6,639 nucleotides of DNA, taken from positions 1 to 6,639 of the forward strand of contig JAICUS010000346.1 of assembly GCA_025935735.1 (NCBI GenBank), in the 5' to 3' direction. Origin of the DNA: Solirubrobacteraceae bacterium. Lineage in GTDB: Bacteria; Actinomycetota; Thermoleophilia; Solirubrobacterales; Solirubrobacteraceae. Position numbers and translations under genes: made by a program. The notes below the pieces were generated by a model that was given only the letters and a program-made list of their open reading frames with translations, made no database searches and was not told where the DNA came from. This document shows positions 1 to 6,298 of this stretch, piece by piece; position 1 is the first letter of the stretch; the number at the start of each line of letters is the position of its first letter.

Positions 1-223
1 ACACCACCAACTCGCGGCCGTCGTCGGTCGTCTTGAGGACCGACATGCGCTGGATGCTGCGCCGGGCGGCCAGCGCCCGCGCGACCTGCTGATTGCCGGC
101 GGTCCGCTGGAGCGCCAGCAGGGTGGCGGTGCTGCCCGGCGCGGGCGGCTCGGGAGTGCGCGGCGCCGTGTGGCGCTCGCGCTCCTCCTCCACGGGCCCG
201 GCCGCACGTTCGTGCAGGCTCAC
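1..223 (-). CDS. N-terminal part of an eCIS-associated, cargo-like protein (runs off the window)
   Basis: This is the first 74 codons of a minus-strand gene; the stop lies beyond base 1. The start chosen is GTG at 223-221 (MSLHERAAG...). Residues 1-31 are charged and Pro-rich, hence probably disordered. Residues 35-51 read LLALQRTAGNQQVARAL, followed by RRSIQRM at 54-60. From memory, this 'L.LQR.AGN.AV..L' helix recurs at the N-terminus of many proteins encoded with extracellular contractile injection systems, often ones carrying DUF4157 or toxin-like domains. It may mark them for loading, which is inference. The catalytic or structural part lies outside the window, so the function is unknown. 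Codons after the GTG almost all end in G/C. Those in the possible extension back to an in-frame ATG at 301-299 are visibly poorer (CTT, AAT, AGT, GTT, GCT, GAT), which favours the GTG. No strong ribosome-binding site is seen before either start. The gene lies downstream of the aminotransferase on the same strand, 127 bases away. Confidence 0.72.
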   Translation of the reverse strand, partial: MSLHERAAGPVEEERERHTAPRTPEPPAPGSTATLLALQRTAGNQQVARALAARRSIQRMSVLKTTDDGRELVV

Positions 224-350
224 GGCGCGATCGTGCTCAGCGGTGCCGGCGCGGACAACACTGAGATTCCGGTGCGTGGGCCGAAGGGCCCCGCGCGGCA
301 TTGCGCCGCTTTGGGCGGCTGTCAGGACCCGAACGACGCTCGCCGTCGCG
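224..350 (-). other. Intergenic gap with three short GC hairpins; possible terminator region
   Basis: This gap lies between the aminotransferase stop and the next minus-strand gene. It holds three perfect 5-bp stems: 334-338 with 344-348 (loop 5), 305-309 with 315-319 (loop 5) and 278-282 with 287-291 (loop 4). None is followed by a U-run in minus-strand transcription, so these are at best U-less GC-type terminators of the kind proposed in high-GC actinobacteria. In sequence this GC-rich, some such stems arise by chance. No -10 box or convincing ribosome-binding site for the downstream gene is visible. Confidence 0.3.
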
Positions 351-1736
351 CTATGACATGAGGTCGTCGGCCATCGCCTCGAAGACCTGGACGTACGTGT
401 CGACCGACGCGTCGTCGTGGGTCACCGAGAGCGTCCACTCCTCCTCGCGCCCGGGGGTCATGAAGATCCCGCGGTTCATGTTGTAGAGCCAGGCCAGCTC
501 GGACAGCTCGGCGTCCTGGTTGGCCTTGAACGTCTCGTAGTCGACGACCTTGGCCGGGGAGAACGTCACGCAGCCCTTGGAGCCGACGCCGACGGCGTAG
601 CCCGGGAGGTTGTGCTTGCGGATGACCGCCTCGCAGCCGGACAGGATGCGGTCGTTGAGCGCGTCCAGGTGCGCGTAGGCGTCGGGCGTGAGCACCTCGA
701 GCAGGTTCGCCCGGCAGGCCGCCATGCCCAGCGGGTTGCCGTTGTAGGTGCCCACCTGGTAGACGCGCCCGTCCTCGACGGCGGCCATGACCTCCTCGGA
801 GCCGCCGATCGCGCCGACGGGCGTGCCGCCGCCCAGCGCCTTGGCGAGCGTCACGAGGTCCGGCATGACGCCGAAGCGCTCGGTCGCGCCGCCCGCGGCG
901 ATGCACAGGCCGGTCTTGACCTCGTCGAAGATCAGCACGATCCCGTGGCGCCGGGTGATCTCCCGCACTTCCTCGAGGTAGCCGGGCTCCGGGAGCACGA
1001 CCCCGAGGTTCATCATCGCCGCCTCCATGATCACGCAGGCCGGCTTGCGGCCCTCGTCGATCAGGCGCTCGATGCGGCGCTCCATCGCGCCGGCGTCGTT
1101 GAACGGCACGGCGATCGTCAGGTCCACGACGGCCTGCGGGATGCCGGCGCCGTAGGGCAGCGAGGCGAGGTTCTCGTGATCGCCGATCTTGTCGTACTCG
1201 ACGCCGATCGACACCATCACGCCGTCGTGATGGCCGTGGTAGGAGCCGAAGATCTTCACGATCGTCTCGCGGCCGGTGAAGCCGCGGGCGATGCGGATGG
1301 CGTCCATCGTCGACTCCGAGCCGGAGTTCGTGTAGCGCCACTTCGGCAGGCCCCAGCGGCGGGCGAGCTCGTCGCCCACCACGATCGCGTCCTCGGTCGG
1401 CGCGGCGAAGTGCGTGCCGGAGGAGTAGCGGTCGGCGATGGCCTTCTCGATCGCCGGGTGGGCGTGGCCCTGGACCATCGAGCCGAAGCCGTTGTGGAAG
1501 TCGTACATCTCGTTGCCGTCCACGTCCCAGACCTTCGGGCCGGACCCGCGCTCGAGGTAGATCGGCCACGGGTCGCGGAGCTGGTAGGACGAGGCGACGC
1601 CGCCGGACAGGTGGACGCGCGCGCGCTCATACATCTGCTGCGACTTCTGCGTCGCGGCATTGAGCTGGGACTCCTCGCGCTCGATCAGCTCTGCGATGCG
1701 CTGGCGAGGGATCTGGACAGGCGATTCGATGGCCAT
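351..1736 (-). CDS. Class-III PLP-dependent aminotransferase, glutamate-1-semialdehyde 2,1-aminomutase-like
   Basis: This is a complete 461-residue fold-type-I PLP enzyme, predicted to be cytosolic, with no signal peptide or membrane segment. Landmarks run in family order: WDVDGN at 70-75, the cofactor-phosphate loop TNSGSES at 136-142, SYHGHHD at 165-171, the pyridine-nitrogen Asp271 in FDEVKTG, the Schiff-base Lys299 in TLAKALGGG, and GTYNGNP at 329-335, which contacts the phosphate from the neighbouring subunit. The closest families are HemL (glutamate-1-semialdehyde aminomutase), D-phenylglycine-type aminotransferases and the generic 'aspartate aminotransferase family'. HemL itself is less likely. 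The protein carries about 40 extra N-terminal residues, and two normally conserved stretches differ: EAAMMN (238-243) where relatives have EPVxxN, and DEVKTG where HemL has DEVMTG. The substrate cannot be read from the sequence. The ATG start is supported by GAGGAA ten bases upstream on the minus strand. The gene is divergent from purF, and no heme or amino-acid pathway genes adjoin it to help assign its role. Confidence 0.9.
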   Translation of the reverse strand: MAIESPVQIPRQRIAELIEREESQLNAATQKSQQMYERARVHLSGGVASSYQLRDPWPIYLERGSGPKVWDVDGNEMYDFHNGFGSMVQGHAHPAIEKAIADRYSSGTHFAAPTEDAIVVGDELARRWGLPKWRYTNSGSESTMDAIRIARGFTGRETIVKIFGSYHGHHDGVMVSIGVEYDKIGDHENLASLPYGAGIPQAVVDLTIAVPFNDAGAMERRIERLIDEGRKPACVIMEAAMMNLGVVLPEPGYLEEVREITRRHGIVLIFDEVKTGLCIAAGGATERFGVMPDLVTLAKALGGGTPVGAIGGSEEVMAAVEDGRVYQVGTYNGNPLGMAACRANLLEVLTPDAYAHLDALNDRILSGCEAVIRKHNLPGYAVGVGSKGCVTFSPAKVVDYETFKANQDAELSELAWLYNMNRGIFMTPGREEEWTLSVTHDDASVDTYVQVFEAMADDLMS

Positions 1737-1746
1737 GGTTATCCCG

Positions 1747-1752
1747 TTCCTC
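1747..1752 (-). promoter_or_regulatory. Ribosome-binding site of the aminotransferase gene
   Basis: On the minus strand GAGGAA sits ten bases before the ATG at 1736-1734. It is the best anti-Shine-Dalgarno match near this gene and supports the chosen start. Confidence 0.5.
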
Positions 1753-1807
1753 GGGTCGGTATCGGCCGCTGCGGCGTTGGCCGGGCCACGGCGGCGAGGT
1801 GCCCTGG

Positions 1808-1813
1808 AGCCTA
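1808..1813 (-). promoter_or_regulatory. Candidate -10 box for the aminotransferase gene
   Basis: The minus strand reads TAGGCT, which fits TAnnnT, about 70 bases upstream of the start codon. No matching -35 is present at the usual spacing. The call rests on the box and its position only. Confidence 0.3.
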
Positions 1814-1985
1814 GCCGGTCCCCGTCGGCTTCGCGGCGGCCTGCCGGGACCGGCGAACGGCTGCTGGGCAGGGGAAAGGTCGGCCTCGGGTTCGGGTGCG
1901 AGGGTCGAGTGTGCGCGTGATTCAGGTGTGTGAGGCCGAATCGATCACGTTCGACCGGGCTCGGGTTTGCTCAGGGTTTCGGGTG

Positions 1986-1991
1986 TAAAGT
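1986..1991 (+). promoter_or_regulatory. purF: Candidate distal -10 box upstream of purF
   Basis: TAAAGT lies in the least GC-rich part of the intergenic region. If used, it would give purF a leader of roughly 255 bases spanning the tandem repeat. TTTGC at 1966-1970 is too close to act as a standard -35, so the call is weak. Confidence 0.2.
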
Positions 1992-2105
1992 TCGTCGGAC
2001 TATCCCCGCCTAACCCGACACGCGCCTCCGGCGGGCGCCGCCGAGCCGATCATCCGCGCACGGCGGCCAGGGCCCTCGCTCCCCTACCCAGCAGCAGTTC
2101 GCCGG

Positions 2106-2186
2106 CCCCGGCACGCCGCGACAAGGCCCCTTTCGCGGCGCCGCCGCCCCGGCGCGCTGCGACGAGCCCCTCTCGCGGCGCCGCCG
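2106..2186. repeat. Degenerate ~41-bp tandem duplication
   Basis: Copy A (2106-2146, 41 bases) and copy B (2147-2186, 40 bases) abut each other. By eye they differ at four substitutions and one single-base gap. Both begin CCCCGGC and end TCGCGGCGCCGCCG, which contains the palindrome CGGCGCCG. The one-base length difference would shift a reading frame, so the repeat is non-coding. It ends 11 bases before the TAGCCT box preceding purF, a position where it could bind a regulator or form leader structure. Function is unknown. Confidence 0.75.
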
Positions 2187-2196
2187 GGCCGGTTGC

Positions 2197-2202
2197 TAGC
2201 CT
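2197..2202 (+). promoter_or_regulatory. purF: Candidate -10 box for purF
   Basis: TAGCCT fits TAnnnT and lies 49 bases before the proposed TTG start. No -35 is visible at 16-19 bases upstream, where the end of the tandem repeat lies. A start of transcription near 2209 would give a leader of about 43 bases. Confidence 0.4.
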
Positions 2203-2251
2203 GACCAGGCCGGGAAGTTCCAGACGGCCGCCGCGCGGCGGTCACGCATCC

Positions 2252-3688
2252 TTGCCCGCCGACCTCCTCATCGATGACCGCGACGGCCCGCGCGACGAGT
2301 GCGGCGTCTTCGGCATCGTCGCGCCCGGGCGCGACGTCGCCCGGCTGACCTACTTCGCGCTGTACGCGCTCCAGCACCGCGGCCAGGAGTCGGCGGGGAT
2401 CGCCACCGCCCAGAACGGCCGCGTGATGACGATGCGCGACCAGGGGCTCGTCAACCAGGTCTTCGACGAGCAGAAGCTGCGCGCGCTGCAGGGCGAGATG
2501 GCGGTCGGCCATGTCCGCTACTCGACCACCGGGGCCAGCTCGTGGGAGAACTCGCAGCCGGTCTGGCGGGCCGACCGGCGCGAGGTGGCGCTCGCCCACA
2601 ACGGCAACCTGGTCAACGCGGTCGAGCTGCACGGCGAGCTGCGCGGCCGCGGCGTCTCGTTCCGCTCGACGTCCGACTCCGAGATCATCGCCGCGCTGCT
2701 GTCCACGCACGAGGCGGAGACGCTGGAGGACGCGCTGGTCGACGTGCTCGGCCGGCTGGAGGGCGCGTTCTCGACGGTGGCGATGACCAAGGACCGGATC
2801 GTGGCGTTCCGCGACCCGCTCGGGCTGCGGCCGCTGTCGCTCGGGCTGCTCGACGAGGACGTCTACTGCGTGGCCTCGGAGACGTGCGCGTTCGACATCA
2901 TCGGCGCGCGCTTCCTGCGCGACGTCCAGCCCGGCGAGGTCGTCTCGCTCGTGCCGGGCGGCATCCGCACGCGGCAGGCGGTCCCGTCGCCGCGGCGGGC
3001 GCTGTGCGTGTTCGAGCACATCTACTTCGCCCGGCCGGACTCGCGCCTCGGCGGCCAGCCGCTGCAGGTGGCGCGCGGCCGGATGGGGGAGATCCTCGCG
3101 CGCGAGGCGCCGGCGGACGCCGACCTGGTGATCCCGGTGCCCGACTCCGGCAACCCCGCGGCCCGCGGGTACGCGCGCGCGTCCGGGCTGCCGCAGGACG
3201 ACGGCCTGATCAAGAACCGCTACGTGGCGCGGACGTTCATCCAGCCCGGCCAGGAGCTGCGCCGCCACGGCCTGCGGCTGAAGTTCAACCCGCTGCCCGA
3301 GGTGGTCGCCGGCAAGCGGCTCGTGGTGGTCGACGACTCGATCGTCCGCGGCTCCACGACGCGCCGGATCGTGCAGATGCTGCGCGACGCGGGCGCCGCC
3401 GAGGTCCACATGCGCATCTCCGCGCCGCCGATCCGCCACCCCTGCCACTACGGGATCGATATGTCCACGCGCGAGGAGATGATCGCCCACGGCCGCACCG
3501 AGGCCGAGGTGGCCGCCGAGCTGGGCGCCGACTCCTTGGCCTACCTCTCGCTCGGCGGCGTCTACGAGGCGATCTCCGGCACGCCCGACTCGCACTGCGA
3601 CGCCTGCTTCTCCGGGGAGTATCCGCTCGCGGGGACCGCGTCGAAGGACGCGTTCGAGCTCCCGCTTGTGAGCAGCGCCACGCGCTGA
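2252..3688 (+). CDS. purF: Amidophosphoribosyltransferase (glutamine PRPP amidotransferase)
   Basis: PurF catalyses the first committed step of purine synthesis: PRPP plus glutamine gives 5-phosphoribosylamine, glutamate and pyrophosphate. The 478-residue product has an N-terminal Ntn glutaminase domain. Its nucleophile is Cys17 (DECGVFG), exposed after removal of a 16-residue propeptide, and YALQHRGQESAGI follows at 38-50. The C-terminal phosphoribosyltransferase domain has the PRPP loop VVVDDSIVRGSTT (358-370). Four cysteines match the 4Fe-4S ligands of the Bacillus-type enzyme: Cys252, Cys398 (HPCHYGID), Cys449 and Cys452 (HCDAC). The propeptide and the iron-sulfur site together place it in that class rather than with E. 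coli PurF. The frame is open back to ATG 1967, but that extension is low-complexity and crosses the tandem repeat. TTG 2252 is the only acceptable start codon near the catalytic Cys, though its ribosome-binding site is weak. Product is certain, start less so. An 86-base gap separates it from recQ. Confidence 0.95.
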   Translation: MPADLLIDDRDGPRDECGVFGIVAPGRDVARLTYFALYALQHRGQESAGIATAQNGRVMTMRDQGLVNQVFDEQKLRALQGEMAVGHVRYSTTGASSWENSQPVWRADRREVALAHNGNLVNAVELHGELRGRGVSFRSTSDSEIIAALLSTHEAETLEDALVDVLGRLEGAFSTVAMTKDRIVAFRDPLGLRPLSLGLLDEDVYCVASETCAFDIIGARFLRDVQPGEVVSLVPGGIRTRQAVPSPRRALCVFEHIYFARPDSRLGGQPLQVARGRMGEILAREAPADADLVIPVPDSGNPAARGYARASGLPQDDGLIKNRYVARTFIQPGQELRRHGLRLKFNPLPEVVAGKRLVVVDDSIVRGSTTRRIVQMLRDAGAAEVHMRISAPPIRHPCHYGIDMSTREEMIAHGRTEAEVAAELGADSLAYLSLGGVYEAISGTPDSHCDACFSGEYPLAGTASKDAFELPLVSSATR

Positions 3689-3728
3689 CTGCCACACCTT
3701 CGTCACAACTCTGTGCCGAAACTCCGGA

Positions 3729-3745
3729 GACGCCCGGGGGGCGTC
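3729..3745 (+). terminator. Perfect 7-bp GC hairpin between purF and recQ
   Basis: GACGCCC (3729-3735) pairs perfectly with GGGCGTC (3739-3745) around a three-base loop, 40 bases after the purF stop. There is no U-run, so it would be a U-less terminator at best. It overlaps the -35 position of the recQ promoter candidate, so it could instead be an operator. Confidence 0.35.
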
Positions 3746-3757
3746 CGGGGGCGGCGT

Positions 3758-3763
3758 TATGGT
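3758..3763 (+). promoter_or_regulatory. recQ: -10 box for recQ; probable short-leader or leaderless transcript
   Basis: TATGGT fits TAnnnT and ends 11 bases before the ATG at 3775. Transcription from the usual position 6-8 bases downstream would leave a leader of only a few bases. No Shine-Dalgarno sequence precedes this ATG, consistent with leaderless translation. No -35 match is seen. Confidence 0.5.
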
Positions 3764-3774
3764 CGTCCGCCCCC

Positions 3775-5621
3775 ATGGTCCTGGAGACGATGACCCTCCC
3801 CGGACTCGGCCGGCCGGAGCCGGAGCCGGTGGCGCGGGCGGCCGACGTGGACGGCGCGCTGGCCGAGCTGTTCGGCTTCCCGGGCTTCCGACCCGGGCAG
3901 CGGGAGGCGGTGGAGGCCGCGCGGGCCGGCCGCGACGTCCTGGTGGTGATGCCCACCGGCTCGGGCAAGTCGCTCTGCTACCAGCTGCCGGCGCTGATGC
4001 GGCGCGACCTCACGCTGGTCGTCTCGCCGCTGGTGTCCTTGATGCAGGATCAGGTGGAGGCGCTGGAGCGCGTGGCACCGGGGCGGGTGGCGCTGGTCAA
4101 CGCGCAGCAGGCCTCGGTGGTCAACCGTCAGGCGGTGGACCGGGCGGTGTCCGGCCACGTCCGGCTGCTGTACGTGGCGCCTGAGCGGTTCGCCTCGCCC
4201 GGGTTCCTCGAGCGCTTGCGCGCCGCCCGGATCGGCCTGTTCGTGGTCGACGAGGCGCACTGCGTGTCCCAGTGGGGGCACGACTTCCGGCCCGAGTACT
4301 TCCGGCTGGCCGACGCCGCCCGCTGGCTGGGCGCGGAGGCGATCCTGGCGTCCACCGCGACCGCCACGCCGCAGGTGGCGGCGGACATCGTCGCCCGGCT
4401 GGGGCTGCGCGAGCCGGTGCGGGTGGCCACGGGGTTCGACCGGCCGAACCTCTCGTTCACGGTCGTGCCCTGCCCGAACAAGGAGGTGGTGCATCGGCGG
4501 ATCGCCGCGGTGCTGGCCGACCCCGCGGCCCGCCCGGCGATCGTCTATGCCGGCACCCGCGCGGAGTGCGACCGGCTGGCGGGCCGCCTCGGCCGCGAGC
4601 TGTCGGTGGACGTGATCGCGTATCACGCGGGCCTGCCGCGGGACACGCGGGCGGAGGCCCAGCGGCGCTTCATGGCCGGCGACGCGCCCGTGGTCGTGGC
4701 CACGAACGCGTTCGGGATGGGCGTCGACAAGGCCGACGTGCGCACGGTCTGCCACGAGTCGGTGCCGTCGTCGGTCGAGGCCTACTACCAGGAGGCCGGC
4801 CGCGCGGGGCGCGACGGCAGGCCGGCGCGGGCGCTGCTGTTCGCCACGGGGCGCGACAAGGGCCTGCACGTGTTCTTCATCGAGCGCGCGGAGGTGGGCG
4901 ACGACCTGCTCAACCGCGTGGCCGAGCGGATCGTGCGCGCGGCCGGCGCCGCTCGCGGCTCGGGCTCCGCCGCGGGCGAGGCCCCGCGCTACTCCGTCCC
5001 CCTCTACGAACTGGCCCGGGAGGGCGAGGAGGACGCCGTGCGGGCGGTCGTCGGACACCTCGCGCGGGCGGGCGTCGTCCAGCCGTCGCCGTCGGCGCCG
5101 GACCAGCTCGCCGGCCGCCTCGTCGGCGCCTGGGACCGGCGCGCGAAGGCGGCCTGCCGGTCCGCCGCCAAGGAGGGCACGCGCGTGCGCTGGGGGCAGT
5201 ACCGGGCCGTCTGGTCGTGGGTGGAGGGCGAGCGCTGCCGGCGCGAGGGCATCCTGCGCCACTTCGGCGACCACACCCCGCCCGCGCCGCTCGGCGCCTG
5301 CTGCGACGTGTGCGACCCGTCGCTCGTCCCCGCCGCGCCCGCGCCGCCGCGCCAGCGCACGCTGGTCACGGGCGGCGACCTCGAGGGCTCGATCGTCGGG
5401 CTGGTGGCCGCCGCGCAGCCGCCGGTCGGCCGCACGCGGGCGGTGGAGATCCTGCGCGGGGGCGCGTCCCAGGTCGTCCGCAAGTACTCCTACGACGGGC
5501 TGCCGCAGTACGGCGCGTTCCGCGACCTGCGGGCCGAAGAGGTCCTGGGGCGCGTCGACGCCCTGCTGCAGGCCGGCCGGCTGCGCTCCACCGGCGGGCG
5601 CTTCCCGAAGCTGGAGGTGGT

Positions 5622-5625
<4 letters not shown>
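3775..5625 (+). CDS. recQ: RecQ-family ATP-dependent 3'-5' DNA helicase
   Basis: RecQ enzymes unwind DNA in recombinational repair and at stalled replication forks. This 616-residue protein shows the superfamily-2 motifs in order: motif 0 FRPGQ (38-42), Walker A TGSGKS (61-66), Ia VVSPLVSLM (82-90), II DEAH (159-162) followed by the RecQ aromatic-rich loop [23 protein letters not shown] (193-198), IV IVYAGTR (256-262), [15 protein letters not shown] (309-322) and [12 protein letters not shown] (339-348). An insert of about 100 residues (roughly 372-475) follows motif VI. Next come a zinc-site region (Cys488, Cys509, Cys510, Cys513) and an RQC-like winged helix (about 535-605; EILRGG, YGAFRDL). 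No HRDC domain follows. ATG 3775 is chosen because of the -10 just upstream; ATG 3790 is an alternative with GGAG close by. The frame is open far upstream over purF, but that is shadow. The 3' end overlaps purN by four bases. Confidence 0.93.
5613..5617 (+). promoter_or_regulatory. purN: Ribosome-binding site of purN
   Basis: GGAGG lies four bases before the GTG at 5622, inside the last codons of recQ. It fixes the purN start and supports translational coupling to recQ. Confidence 0.65.
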
Positions 5626-6239
<614 letters not shown>

Positions 6240-6284
6240 CCACAGACGCCATCCAGCCCGCGGCTCCCGCGCCGCTCCGCCAGG

Positions 6285-6290
6285 TATCTT
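6285..6290 (+). promoter_or_regulatory. purH: -10 box for purH; probable leaderless transcript
   Basis: TATCTT fits TAnnnT and ends eight bases before the ATG at 6299, so transcription is expected to begin at or next to the start codon. There is no Shine-Dalgarno sequence. The layout resembles that of recQ. No -35 match is seen. Confidence 0.5.
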
Positions 6291-6298
6291 CCGGCCCG

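Larger units (their letters stand above)
1737..2251. other. Divergent intergenic region between the aminotransferase gene and purF
   Basis: This 515-base stretch has no convincing gene. Open frames cross it only because stop codons are rare at this GC content; the translations are Pro/Arg/Ala-rich and the 41-base repeat inside it is not a multiple of three. It contains the ribosome-binding site and a possible -10 (TAGGCT) for the minus-strand gene, a relatively AT-rich island at about 1915-1995 with an inverted repeat and a TAAAGT box, a degenerate ~41-base tandem duplication at 2106-2186, and TAGCCT about 50 bases before purF. No purine riboswitch or recognisable PurR operator was seen. Confidence 0.6.

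Noticed and set aside
224..301. Starting the left-edge gene at ATG 301
   Set aside because: Third positions in this stretch are much less GC-rich than after the GTG at 223, and it would begin between hairpins. It is kept only as an alternative.
93..361. Small plus-strand open frames opposite the left-edge gene
   Set aside because: Composition is Arg/Ser/Ala-rich without motifs, and the opposite strand carries the LQRTAGN protein with strong third-position GC bias.
417..1814. 465-codon plus-strand open frame antisense to the aminotransferase
   Set aside because: It is a GC-rich shadow: the translation is rich in Ala, Arg, Val, Asp and His with no domain, while the minus strand encodes a clear PLP enzyme.
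1930..1948. CRP-like site TGTGA...TCACG
   Set aside because: The spacer is 11 bases rather than 6, and there is no independent reason to expect a CRP site here.
1737..2251. Purine riboswitch or PurR box upstream of purF
   Set aside because: I could not find a conserved core or an operator match. Regulation here remains unassigned.
2084..3706. 540-codon minus-strand open frame opposite purF
   Set aside because: Antisense shadow, rich in His, Arg, Gln and Val, with no recognisable motif.
2299..3774. Upstream extension of the recQ frame across purF
   Set aside because: The frame is open only because stops are rare. The translation is Arg/Ala/Pro-rich and overlaps all of the well-supported purF. 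RecQ homology begins after 3775.
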